A stretch of 64,000 nucleotides of DNA from DASUPK01 sp963695805 (GTDB taxonomy: Bacteria; Actinomycetota; Thermoleophilia; Solirubrobacterales; 70-9): contig CAVOHV010000003.1 in the NCBI GenBank assembly GCA_963695805.1, positions 248,001 through 312,000 on the forward strand, in the 5' to 3' direction. A program made the position numbers and the translations under genes. Every line of letters begins with the position of its first letter. Within the stretch, counting starts at the first letter, position 1. Below, piece by piece: positions 56,519-64,000 of this stretch. The notes below the pieces were generated by a model, which saw nothing but the letters and a program-made list of their open reading frames with translations, was not told where the DNA came from and did not search any database.

Positions 56519-57264
56519 CCGAGGCCGACGTACCAGATCCCGAAGAACACGCCGAAGACTCCGAAGCTTGGAATCAGTACCGTCCGGTAGAGGGGATCGA
56601 TCAGAGGACGCGTCAGAAGCCAGGCGAAGGCGGTTGTGCAGAGCGTCATCGACACTGCGGACATCGGGGCGAACACCGCCAGGGCGGCGGCTGCCTCGAG
56701 CTTTCCCGGCAGGGCTGCGATGAGCAGCAGCGCTACCGCGCCCGTTCCGGCCAGGCCGTGGAGCAGACCAATCCCCAGTGCCCGCCGTGGCGCGCGGACG
56801 TTGCTGTGGCTGTGATTCCGTTCCTCGCTGTGATGGAGGTGGCGGTGCGCAGGAGGACCCGGGCTCTCGTGCGGATGCCTTCCGGCCCGGAAGTCCCCGC
56901 GCACCCACTTGGCGACGATCCTCAGTGCGAGAAGCAGGATGATGACGCCGACAGCGGTCTCGGCGCCGTGCTCTATCCAGGCCGGCACCGAAGACTTGAA
57001 CAGGATCACCGGAATCCCGATCAGCATGAGGGCCGATGCGTGTCCCGCTCCCCACCAGGCCCCGAGCCGCGCCGCGCCCCGAACGTCGCCGCCGTCGACG
57101 GCCACAAGCGAGGTGACCGCCACGAGGTGGTCCGGATCGGAGGCGTGACGCAGGCCCAGGGCCAGGGCGATCAGGAGCGCGACCAGCAGCGGAGCCCCCG
57201 CGAACAGCCCCTCGAGCCAGGCGTCGATCTGCTCGACAGGCTGGAAGAGGAAGTCGAAGCTCAC
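56515..57264 (-). CDS. Nickel/cobalt transporter, NiCoT (HoxN/NixA-like)
   Basis: 249 residues, about six to seven helices. The family signature is ALGLRHASDPDHLVAVTSLV (His-Ala-x-Asp-x-Asp-His). A His-rich cytoplasmic loop (GRHPHESPGPPAHRHLHHSE followed by ERNHSHSN) lies between helices. GIGLLHGLAGTGAVALLLIA is the second conserved segment. GTG 57264 overlaps the Fur stop (GTGA). Imports Ni2+ or Co2+ in known relatives. Last gene of the DUF4331 operon. Confidence 0.85.
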   Translation of the reverse strand: MSFDFLFQPVEQIDAWLEGLFAGAPLLVALLIALALGLRHASDPDHLVAVTSLVAVDGGDVRGAARLGAWWGAGHASALMLIGIPVILFKSSVPAWIEHGAETAVGVIILLLALRIVAKWVRGDFRAGRHPHESPGPPAHRHLHHSEERNHSHSNVRAPRRALGIGLLHGLAGTGAVALLLIAALPGKLEAAAALAVFAPMSAVSMTLCTTAFAWLLTRPLIDPLYRTVLIPSFGVFGVFFGIWYVGLG

Positions 57265-57827
57265 GAGCTCCCACCCCCGTCCCCAGCCGCGCAGCGTGGG
57301 CAGAGGCCCACCATCGGGAAGTGCGTGAAGCCCACCTCGTAGCCGAAGCGATCCTGAACTCGATCCCGGAAGGAATCGAGCTCGGAGTGATCGATCTCGG
57401 CGATGGCGCCGCAGCGATCGCATGCCAGGTACTCCCGCTCGTCGCCGCCGACCAGGACATAGCGGCCCGGGCCATGCCCGGCATGGAAGTGGCGGACCAC
57501 CCCGTGCTCCTCGAGCGCCCCCAGGTTGCGGTAGACAGAGGCGAGGTCGAGAGGCGTTCGATCGAGGCCGCCGGCGATCTGCTGCGCGGAGGCCGGGCCG
57601 CCCGCCTCGAAGAGGTAGTTGACGATCACCCGGCGGGCGGTCGAGATCCTCAGGCCGCGCTCCCGCAGTGTCCGCAGAACCGCTTCCGCGTTGTCGAACT
57701 GGAGGGTGTGGCCTGTGGACTGGAAGGTCAAACCAGGACGAGATCGGTTACCCACAACTGCGAGCGGGGCCAGAGACCGGATCAGTCCCGGATGCAAGAT
57801 CGCGAATTGTTGGTAGGTCGCCGTCAT
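57261..57827 (-). CDS. Fur-family metal regulator
   Basis: 188 residues. Winged helix (GLRISTARRVIVNYLFEAGG, ASVYRNLGALEEHGVVRHFH), then metal sites HAGHGPGRYV and the structural zinc pairs CDRCGAIAEID and CPRC. Cysteine pairs indicate a Fur/Zur/Nur-type protein. With two nickel/cobalt-type transporters in the operon, Nur (nickel) is the best guess. The ATG lies one base after the RcnA-like stop, but the first 35 residues look non-conserved; TTG in LTFQST is an alternative start. Confidence 0.88.
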   Translation of the reverse strand: MTATYQQFAILHPGLIRSLAPLAVVGNRSRPGLTFQSTGHTLQFDNAEAVLRTLRERGLRISTARRVIVNYLFEAGGPASAQQIAGGLDRTPLDLASVYRNLGALEEHGVVRHFHAGHGPGRYVLVGGDEREYLACDRCGAIAEIDHSELDSFRDRVQDRFGYEVGFTHFPMVGLCPRCAAGDGGGSS

Positions 57828-57828
57828 C

Positions 57829-59307
57829 TCAGCCGATCTGCGGGATCGCTCGCAGGGTGATCAGACTGCCCGCGACCACGATCAGGGTCGCTGAGAGCGC
57901 CGGGAGCGCGCCGACGATCCGGCCCCCGAAGAGACGCCGCTCCGGCCGCAGGCGCTGGATCAGCCTGCCGCCATGGAGCACGGCGAGCCCGACTGCGGTC
58001 AGGGTGGCGGCCAGCCCGATGCTGAAGGCGACGATCAGCGCCAGCCCCAGGCCAAGGCGGTGTTGCGAGATCGCGGCGACCATCACCACCAGGGCCGATG
58101 GGCAGGGGACGATCCCTCCGGAGACCCCCAGGGCGACCAGCGAGCGGGTGGTGATCGCTGCCCCGGGCGTGGGGTGGTCGTGGCTGTGGGTGTGGGTGTG
58201 TCCGCCATGACTGTGCACGTGGTGATGACCGTGGTCGTGCTCGGCTCTGATCGCCCGCCAGCGCCGCAGGCGCGTCCAGATCGCCCAGAGCCCGATCGCG
58301 ATCACCATCGCGCCGGAGGCGACGCCCAGCCACGGGTAGAGGTCCTCGGGCAGCACGTAGGCAGAAGCGGCGAGGGTGATCAGCCCCAGAGCGAAGACCG
58401 CCGAGGTGTGGGTGATCGTGACGGTCAGCCCGAGCAGCGCCGCGTCCTTCCCGCGGCCGCGACTGCCGGCCAGATAGCCGGCGACCATTGTCTTGCCGTG
58501 CCCTGGTGAGAGGGCGTGCAGCGCGCCCCAGACGAAGGCCGAGCCGAGCAACAGCAGGATCAACAGGCCGTGGTCGTTGGCGCTCGTCAGTGCCCCGGCG
58601 AAGCCGTCCTGGGCGCGATCGGTGGTCACCGGCCCGACGTCCTCGGCGTCCGGAGCGCTGACACGACCGGAGCCATCGCTAACCGCGAAAGTGGCTTCTT
58701 GCTGGTCTGGCGGGCTCTGCAGGAGATCGACCGGGTAGGCCCGGAGCCCTTGGGTCGGATCGCTCGCGGAAACGCTCGAGCGGACGTCGGTCCCCTCCCC
58801 CGGCAGCACCTCGATTGCCTTCCAGCCGACGCGGTCCGAGTAGGTGTCGTCGTGGAACTGCACCCGGTGCGCTCCCGGCGGGATCGAGGCCGTGAAGCCG
58901 GCCTCGACCCGTGTCAGTGACAGCCCGCCCTGACCAGGCGGGTAACTGACAGTCGCCGTTCGCGGCGTGCCGAAGGCGACGTCCCGCCCATCGAGGGTCA
59001 GCTGCAGATGGGGCCCGATCTCGGCGAGCTTCCGCTGCAGTAGCGGGCCGCGCTCGGAGCCCGTGATCGCTCCGTCGCCGTCCCTGTCGAAGCGCTGGAT
59101 CTCCTGGAAGGTCGGGATCTCCGCCTGGTCGAGGATGTAGTGCACCTCCACCGAGCCCTGCGAAATGCGGACCTGGCTCAGGTGGTTGATGGTGAAGTTG
59201 CCCAGCGGATGGGCCGAGGCGGCATCGGGAAGCGTCACCGCCGCGAAGAGGCCCGCGACCAGGACTGCAGCGGCGGTAAGGGGCCGGACTACGCGGGCGC
59301 GCCTCAT
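57829..59307 (-). CDS. Secreted-domain plus membrane transporter, RcnA/UreH (nickel/cobalt exporter)-like
   Basis: 492 residues in two parts. Signal peptide (LTAAAVLVAGLFAAVTLPDA), an extracytoplasmic domain of about 200 residues with an EF-hand-like loop FDRDGDGAITGSERG, then about six helices (HALSPGHGKTMVAGYLAGSR is the key HALxPGHGK motif) and a His-rich loop (EHDHGHHHVHSHGGHTHTHS). The HALSPGHGK and GGIVPCPSALVV motifs are those of the RcnA/NicO family. Starts ATG 59307 overlapping the TPR stop (ATGA). Confidence 0.85.
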   Translation of the reverse strand: MRRARVVRPLTAAAVLVAGLFAAVTLPDAASAHPLGNFTINHLSQVRISQGSVEVHYILDQAEIPTFQEIQRFDRDGDGAITGSERGPLLQRKLAEIGPHLQLTLDGRDVAFGTPRTATVSYPPGQGGLSLTRVEAGFTASIPPGAHRVQFHDDTYSDRVGWKAIEVLPGEGTDVRSSVSASDPTQGLRAYPVDLLQSPPDQQEATFAVSDGSGRVSAPDAEDVGPVTTDRAQDGFAGALTSANDHGLLILLLLGSAFVWGALHALSPGHGKTMVAGYLAGSRGRGKDAALLGLTVTITHTSAVFALGLITLAASAYVLPEDLYPWLGVASGAMVIAIGLWAIWTRLRRWRAIRAEHDHGHHHVHSHGGHTHTHSHDHPTPGAAITTRSLVALGVSGGIVPCPSALVVMVAAISQHRLGLGLALIVAFSIGLAATLTAVGLAVLHGGRLIQRLRPERRLFGGRIVGALPALSATLIVVAGSLITLRAIPQIG

Positions 59308-60623
59308 TGCAAGCCTGCCAGCGCCCGCTCGGCGCGCGGACCGTAGAGGGGATTGAAATTCGGGCTCTGTGCGACGAGCTGCGAGAGGAATCCCCTGGCC
59401 CGCTCCGGGTCGCCGGCGCGCAGAGCCACGATCCCCGCGTGGTAGAGGAAAGCGGGATCGCGTGAGCCGAGCCTCATCGCGTTCGCCGACATTCCGAGAG
59501 CCTCGCTGTCGCGGCCGGCGCTGCTGAGCGCCCAGGAGTAGGCGTCTGCGGAGCGGACGCTCGGCGCGGCCGCCCACGCGCGCGCCGCCAGGTCCACCGC
59601 CTGCGCCGGGTCGCCGTGATCGGCTTGGAAGAGCGCCAGCTCCGCGTCGGTGTTGACCCCGTTTGCCTGGAGGAGCCGGGTCTCGGCCCCGACCAGCTGG
59701 TAGTCGCGCCCGGCGGCCACCGTGGATCCGGCGGCCTGCTCGGTCTCGCCGAGGGCGATCACGTACTCGGGCAGCGGCAGCCTCAGCACCAGTGCACGGA
59801 GGCGCCGGATCGCGGCGTCATATTCCCCGCGCGCAGCCTCTACGCGGGCCAGGCCCGCCGTCGCCGCAGGGAACCCCGGGTCCGTCTCGAGCGCCGTCCG
59901 GTAGGCGCCCTCGGCCCCTGCGTAGTCGCCGCTGTCGAAGTGGAGCTTCCCGACCAGCGCCTGGACGTAGCTGACGTTCTCGGCGGTGCCACCGCCGGCG
60001 GAGACCGCGAGACGCATCGCCCCGAGCGCCCCGGGCAGATCGCCGTGCAGCTCACGGAAGTAGGAGACCCGGGCGTACGAGGAGAGCTCCGGCTTGACGT
60101 CGACGTAGTGCTGGAGCGTGCGCGCCGCGGCCCCATAGCGCCCGAGCTCGACCTGTGCGTCTGCGATGACCCCGTAGTTGCGGGCCACGTCCGGGTTGAT
60201 CCGGGCGGCCCGCTCGCCCAGTGCGAGTGCGCCGCGGAAGTCGTGGCGGGCCAGGGCGAGGGACCCGAGGCCGCTGATGGCGGTGAAGTTCGCGGGATCG
60301 AGCCGCACAGCCTGCTCGAAGGTGCCCTGCGCTCTCGGGTAGAAGGTCGGATCGCCCGTCTCGCGCACCTGCTGGAGATAGGCGAGCCCGAGCTGGGCGT
60401 AGGCGTCCGGATCGGACGGCGCCTCGCGCACCTGGGCTTGCAGGCCCTCGATCCGCTGCGCGGTGGTGGCGCCGGGGAGCTCACCCTCGCGGACCGCCAC
60501 CTCGGGCTGCCCGGTCAGGCTCGCGGAGCCCCCATCGAGAGCGCGGACCCCGAGGAAGACCGCGACGAACGCGAGGAGCGCCGCCGCCAATTTCATCGTC
60601 AGGCTGTCTCGTCTGATTGCCAT
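59304..60623 (-). CDS. TPR-repeat protein with N-terminal membrane anchor
   Basis: 439 residues. One hydrophobic segment (KLAAALLAFVAVFLGVRALD) followed by about nine tetratricopeptide-type repeats: DAYAQLGLAYLQQV, TFEQAVRLDPANFTAISGLG, GALALGERAARINPDVARNY, GAEGAYRTALETDPGFPAAT, and a last ARGFLSQLVAQSPNFNPLYG. Faces the outside, acts as a protein-binding scaffold. ATG 60623 has GAGG upstream; GTG 60647 is in frame. Overlaps the transporter gene (ATGA). Confidence 0.82.
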   Translation of the reverse strand: MAIRRDSLTMKLAAALLAFVAVFLGVRALDGGSASLTGQPEVAVREGELPGATTAQRIEGLQAQVREAPSDPDAYAQLGLAYLQQVRETGDPTFYPRAQGTFEQAVRLDPANFTAISGLGSLALARHDFRGALALGERAARINPDVARNYGVIADAQVELGRYGAAARTLQHYVDVKPELSSYARVSYFRELHGDLPGALGAMRLAVSAGGGTAENVSYVQALVGKLHFDSGDYAGAEGAYRTALETDPGFPAATAGLARVEAARGEYDAAIRRLRALVLRLPLPEYVIALGETEQAAGSTVAAGRDYQLVGAETRLLQANGVNTDAELALFQADHGDPAQAVDLAARAWAAAPSVRSADAYSWALSSAGRDSEALGMSANAMRLGSRDPAFLYHAGIVALRAGDPERARGFLSQLVAQSPNFNPLYGPRAERALAGLQ

Positions 60624-60653
60624 CGCCGGTGCCTCGACGCGCGTCACGCCCCG

Positions 60654-60681
60654 GAGGGGGCCGCCGCAAGGCGGCCCCCTC
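60654..60681 (-). terminator. Strong hairpin between DUF4331 and TPR genes
   Basis: GAGGGGGCCGCC-GCAA-GGCGGCCCCCTC: a perfect 12-bp GC stem with a stable tetraloop, 15 nt after the DUF4331 stop. There is no U-tract, so it may be a partial terminator or a processing/stability element that lets the first gene be expressed more than the rest of the operon. Confidence 0.6.
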
Positions 60682-60695
60682 TCGGGACGTTCGGC

Positions 60696-62258
60696 TCAGG
60701 TCGTGGCGACCCCCTTGCCCTTGCCGCCACGGGCGACCCGTCGACCGAGTCCGACCAGGGCCAGCGCGCCAGCCCCGACCAGGACCCAGACGATCGCGTC
60801 CGGTCCGCCACCACCGCCGCCGCCGCCGCTACCGCCAGTGGCGGAGAACGATGGGGGCGTCGAGGTCCCATTTCCGTTGTCGATGGCCTTGAGCTGCGAG
60901 CCAAACCCGGCGTTCGGGTTCGCACCTGGCTTCGGAGGCGCGACGTACGGGAACGAGCTCAGGGACTGGACGTCGTTCTGGTTGACGCCGTCCCCGAGCG
61001 GAACCATGTTCCCCTTCAGCGCACCGGCGACGACCTGCAGGTCGATGTCGACCACGTCGTCGGTGAGCCGTCGACCATTCGGGTAGCCGGCGTTGTCACC
61101 GGCGAGCACGCCGAGGCGCTTCGGTGAGGCGCTCGGCGGAGTACCCAGGTTGATCTTGAGCGTGTCGGTCGCGTTCTGTCCGGCCGAGCCGGGGAACGCA
61201 TTTAGACCGGGCACGCCCTGCAGCACCGCCTGGACGATGTCGGTGCGGTTCTTCTCGGGAGCATTCACCAGCCCCGGGAAGAGCTTGTTGAGCACCGCGG
61301 CCAGCTCCGGCTGGAGCACGAACTTGCCGTAGTTGGCTGCGTCGTCCTTGGGCTGCGTCCGGTTGAACCGGTCCTTCTGGCCCAGCGGGATGATCACCTC
61401 GTTGACCAGCGGGTTGCCGAGTCGCGAGATCTGCCTGAACGAGCCATGCCCACGGCCCTTCACCGAGATCGACTGCCGCTCGGTGGACGCCCAGACACCG
61501 ACCACCGCATTGGCGGCCTTGTCGCTCGAGACGGACTTGCCGTCACGGGTGACATCGGACTCCGGAACCTGGAGCACGACCGACTGGACCGCGTAGCCGG
61601 CGAGATCGTCGACCCCGCCGCCCTGGTTGCCCAGGCCGGCGCCGGTCAGGTTGACCGTGTCGAAGATCCGGCCGAGCGATGCGTAGAACGGGTCCTCGCG
61701 CTGGCCGGCGAACACCTTGCCGCCGCCGGGCAGGCCCTTGATCGCGCCTGCCTGCACCTGGTCGTAGTTCGGAATGGTCTTCGGCCCCACGTTGCTGGGG
61801 GGCGTCGGAACATTCTTGGCAATGACCTTGGAGTGACCCTTGGTGATCCGGGTCACCGAGTAGGACTGCACGACGTTCCGGTTCGGGCTGTTGACCGAGT
61901 CGACCGGCTGCCCGTTCGTGTACAGGAACGAGTTCGGGTTCCTGGTCTTCGTCTTGAAGTCGAACAGGTACCGGACGTCGGCGACACCGTCACCGGTGTT
62001 GTCGATGTTCAGGTAGTAGTGGGCGTTGTCGTCGAACTTGTAGAAGTTCGGTCCGCCGGCAGGGTCCTCAAACGGCACCCAGTTCCCGACGATCGTCAAT
62101 GCGCCGGGAGCGTCCTGCGCCGTGAAGGCGTAGGTGTCGGTGTCATCTCCCGTCGGATCGATCGAGGTCAGGGGCGCCTCTCGATGCGAGGAGCCAAAGC
62201 TCAGCGGCACCGCGATCGCCAGCGCGGACAGCGCTGCGAACAGTGCGAGCTTCCTCAT
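60696..62258 (-). CDS. DUF4331 secreted/anchored protein
   Basis: 520 residues. Signal peptide MRKLALFAALSALAIAVPLS, the family motif GSSHREAPLTSIDPTGDDTD, NPNSFLYTNGQP, VGGLNEVIIPLG-like segment (NEVIIPLGQKDRFNRTQP), GLNAFPGSAGQNATDTLKIN and FPNGRRLTDDVVDIDL-like segment (YPNGRRLTDDVVDIDLQVVA). A Gly-rich linker and a C-terminal membrane helix (WVLVGAGALALVGLGRRVAR) anchor it on the surface. Function of DUF4331 is unknown. AGGAGGACGT precedes ATG 62258. First gene of the metal operon. Confidence 0.9.
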   Translation of the reverse strand: MRKLALFAALSALAIAVPLSFGSSHREAPLTSIDPTGDDTDTYAFTAQDAPGALTIVGNWVPFEDPAGGPNFYKFDDNAHYYLNIDNTGDGVADVRYLFDFKTKTRNPNSFLYTNGQPVDSVNSPNRNVVQSYSVTRITKGHSKVIAKNVPTPPSNVGPKTIPNYDQVQAGAIKGLPGGGKVFAGQREDPFYASLGRIFDTVNLTGAGLGNQGGGVDDLAGYAVQSVVLQVPESDVTRDGKSVSSDKAANAVVGVWASTERQSISVKGRGHGSFRQISRLGNPLVNEVIIPLGQKDRFNRTQPKDDAANYGKFVLQPELAAVLNKLFPGLVNAPEKNRTDIVQAVLQGVPGLNAFPGSAGQNATDTLKINLGTPPSASPKRLGVLAGDNAGYPNGRRLTDDVVDIDLQVVAGALKGNMVPLGDGVNQNDVQSLSSFPYVAPPKPGANPNAGFGSQLKAIDNGNGTSTPPSFSATGGSGGGGGGGGPDAIVWVLVGAGALALVGLGRRVARGGKGKGVATT

Positions 62259-62370
62259 TACGTCCTCCTTGCGGCGGTTGACTTTCCTTGTCAGCCGCGA
62301 GCCGCCGCCGATCCGGCCCTCGGTCGTTGGATGCCTCTACGCCGCTCCGACCGGGGCGGATCAGAAAATC

Positions 62371-62423
62371 CCTGCAAATACGCTACAAATGCGAATGGGC
62401 TGCAAGTGCGAATCAGTTGCAGC
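62371..62423 (-). promoter_or_regulatory. Iteron-like operator upstream of the DUF4331-Fur operon
   Basis: Minus strand has three imperfect copies of ATTCGCAtTTGcAG: ATTCGCACTTGCAG, ATTCGCATTTGTAG and CGTATTTGCAG. The first is part of a perfect inverted repeat CTGCAA-N11-TTGCAG. TTGCAA-type half sites are known for Fur-family nickel regulators, and the operon encodes a Fur protein, so autoregulation is likely (inference). Confidence 0.6.
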
Positions 62424-62476
62424 GAGGAGAGTCAGGCACCAGGCCGCGCCCCGAGAGCACCGCTAAGGCTGGCGTC

Positions 62477-64000
62477 CTACTTGCTGTCGGGGGAGCTCGA
62501 CTCGGGAGCGTCGGCGTCGCCGTCGCCCGAGTCCTCGTCGCCGGCGTCGTCGTTCTTGGCGCCGACGCCGACCTTCTCCGGCTCGCTCTTCTTCTTCGCC
62601 GGGCGCTTGCGCGGCTTGACGATCGTCAGCTTCAGCGGGTGGTCCTCTTCGTCGCCCTTCGGATCCCGCTCCACCTGGACGGTCGAGCCAGGGGTCATCT
62701 GGCCGGCCCGCAGGACCTCGTCGGCGAGCGGATCCTCGACGTAGCGCTGGATCGCCCGGCGCAGCGGGCGCGCGCCCATGGCCGGATCCCAGCCCTTGTC
62801 GACGAGCAGCTCCTTGGCCTCCCTGGAGAGATCGAGCTGGAGCTCGTGCTCCGCCACCTGGGTGCGGACACGATCGACCATCAGATCGACGATCTCCATG
62901 ATCTCGTCCTTGGCCAGCTTGTGGAAGACGATCACCTCGTCGATCCGGTTCAGGAACTCCGGCCGGAAGACCTTCTTGAGGTCGCCCATGATCCGCGACT
63001 TCATGTCCTCATAGGTGACGCCGGTCTCGTCGGAGATCGCGAAGCCGAGCGGCGTGTTGCGGGCGATGTCCTGGGCCCCGATGTTCGAGGTCATGATCAC
63101 GATCGAGTTGCGGAAGTCCACGGTCCGCCCCTGGGCGTCGGTGAGCCTGCCGTCCTCGAGGATCTGCAGCAGGATGTTGAAGACGTCGGGGTGGGCCTTC
63201 TCGATCTCGTCGAGGAGCAGCACCGAGTACGGCTTGCGGCGCACGGCCTCGGTGAGCTGGCCGCCCTCGTCGTAGCCGATGTACCCGGGGGGCGAGCCGA
63301 CCAGGCGCGAGACCGCGTGCTTCTCCATGTACTCGGACATGTCGATGCGGACCATCGCCTCCTCGTCACCGAATAGGAACTCGGCGAGGGTGCGGGCGAG
63401 CTCGGTCTTGCCGACACCGGAGGGGCCCAGGAAGATGAACGAGCCGGCCGGCCGCTTCGGGTCCTTGATGCCGGCGCGCGAGCGGCGGATCGCCTTGGAG
63501 ACGGCGGTGATCGCCGGCTCTTGGCCGATGACGCGCTTGTGCAGCTCGTCCTCCATGCGGACGAGCTTCTTGGTTTCGGCCTCGGTGAGCTTGAAGACAG
63601 GGATGCCGGTCCACATCGCGACGATGTCGGCGATCTCCTCCTCGCCGACCTCGGGCCGCTCGCCGCCCTCGCCCGAGGTCCACTCGTGCTCGAGCTCCTT
63701 CTTCTTGTTGGTGAGGCGGCGCTCCTGGTCGCGCAGGTTGGCGGCCTTCTCGAACTCCTGGGCGTCGATCGCGGCCTCCTTCTCGCGCCGGGTCTGCTCG
63801 ATCTCCTCCTCGAGATCGCGGTAGACCGGCGGCTGCGTCATCGACTTGATGCGCATCCGGGAGGCGGCCTCGTCGATCAGGTCGATGGCCTTGTCCGGCA
63901 GGAAGCGGTCGGAGATGTAGCGATCGGCCAGCTCGGCGGCGGCCTCGAGCGCCTCGTCCGTGATCTTCACCCGGTGGTGCTGCTCGTAGCGCTCCCGCAG
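62477..64000 (-). CDS. clpC: ATP-dependent Clp protease ATP-binding subunit ClpC (5' end outside the window)
   Basis: The visible part has the end of the first AAA domain (RYISDRFLPDKAIDLIDEAA), the UVR/middle domain (EAAIDAQEFEKAANLRDQER), and the full second AAA domain with Walker A LGPSGVGKTELA, the EYMEKHAVSRLVGSPPGYIG loop and LLLDEIEKAHPDVFNILLQI; the C-terminal tail is acidic and Lys-rich (KKKSEPEKVG). Unfolds substrates for ClpP. The gene continues past position 64000. Confidence 0.95.
   Translation of the reverse strand: MRERYEQHHRVKITDEALEAAAELADRYISDRFLPDKAIDLIDEAASRMRIKSMTQPPVYRDLEEEIEQTRREKEAAIDAQEFEKAANLRDQERRLTNKKKELEHEWTSGEGGERPEVGEEEIADIVAMWTGIPVFKLTEAETKKLVRMEDELHKRVIGQEPAITAVSKAIRRSRAGIKDPKRPAGSFIFLGPSGVGKTELARTLAEFLFGDEEAMVRIDMSEYMEKHAVSRLVGSPPGYIGYDEGGQLTEAVRRKPYSVLLLDEIEKAHPDVFNILLQILEDGRLTDAQGRTVDFRNSIVIMTSNIGAQDIARNTPLGFAISDETGVTYEDMKSRIMGDLKKVFRPEFLNRIDEVIVFHKLAKDEIMEIVDLMVDRVRTQVAEHELQLDLSREAKELLVDKGWDPAMGARPLRRAIQRYVEDPLADEVLRAGQMTPGSTVQVERDPKGDEEDHPLKLTIVKPRKRPAKKKSEPEKVGVGAKNDDAGDEDSGDGDADAPESSSPDSK

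Overview
The window is GC-rich, densely packed chromosomal DNA from an actinobacterium. The gene set (CarD, DisA, RadA, a YrbE/Mce-type permease, F420/luciferase-type oxidoreductase, cell-wall-binding repeat 2 protein, SHOCT protein, a SigH-like sigma factor, many SRPBCC and SnoaL proteins) fits Actinomycetota and points to class Thermoleophilia (Solirubrobacterales/Gaiellales). That class assignment is inference; no rRNA is present to prove it. I see no prophage, CRISPR array or insertion sequence. One tRNA gene (tRNA-Thr, TGT) is present.

Layout. 0-0.7 kb: the end of a [NiFe]-hydrogenase maturation cluster on the minus strand (hypC, a second hypC-like gene, start of hypD), with a sigma70-type promoter. 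0.8-2.9 kb: small, partly broken genes (cupin, frameshifted SnoaL protein, secreted Lys-rich peptide). 2.6-7.8 kb: an aspartate-family amino-acid operon lysA-hom-thrC-(frameshifted SHOCT gene)-thrB. 7.8-15.6 kb: hydrolase, Ser/Gly-rich surface protein, M23 peptidase, acyl-CoA dehydrogenase, cell-wall-binding protein, MBL hydrolase, LLM oxidoreductase. 15.6-19.8 kb: AlkA-like glycosylase, thiolase, 3-hydroxyacyl-CoA dehydrogenase, M28 lipoprotein. 20-28 kb: CorC/HlyC protein, pterin dehydratase, cobalamin-type binding protein, rhomboid protease and two ECF sigma loci. 27.8-33.5 kb: a PlsC-GpsA fusion, iron-type alcohol dehydrogenase, tRNA-Thr with an overlapping PD-(D/E)XK gene, a SigH-like sigma factor. 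33.5-43.9 kb: MarR-YceI-FMN reductase stress locus, rlmB-cysS, an SCP2-hydrolase fusion, acyltransferase, fatty acyl-CoA ligase, ispF, a PHP phosphatase. 44-50 kb: kup with a tiny zinc-ribbon gene, then ispD-carD-disA-radA. 50-54.7 kb: a TetR-controlled membrane locus with a broken YrbE permease, then methyltransferase and aldo/keto reductase. 54.7-62.4 kb: PepF-like peptidase, then a five-gene operon DUF4331-TPR-RcnA/NiCoT-like transporter-Fur-NiCoT preceded by iteron-like repeats. The window ends in clpC.

Functional links. Acyl-CoA dehydrogenase and thiolase carry the same palindrome upstream (ACTGG-N8-CCAGT), so they probably form one TetR-type beta-oxidation regulon. The nickel/cobalt transport genes at 56-59 kb could supply the hydrogenase maturation genes at the left end (inference).

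Genome habits seen here. Many starts lie 6-9 nt after a TAnnnT hexamer and lack a Shine-Dalgarno site, suggesting leaderless mRNAs. Four convergent gene pairs share a CTAG as overlapping stop codons. A dispersed hairpin repeat (AAACGGGTTGC...GCACCCTCGCAT) occurs at least six times, once nested inside another copy. Three genes are split by frameshifts (one by an 11-bp tandem duplication), and several genes lack any ATG/GTG/TTG at the place where their conserved N-terminus begins.
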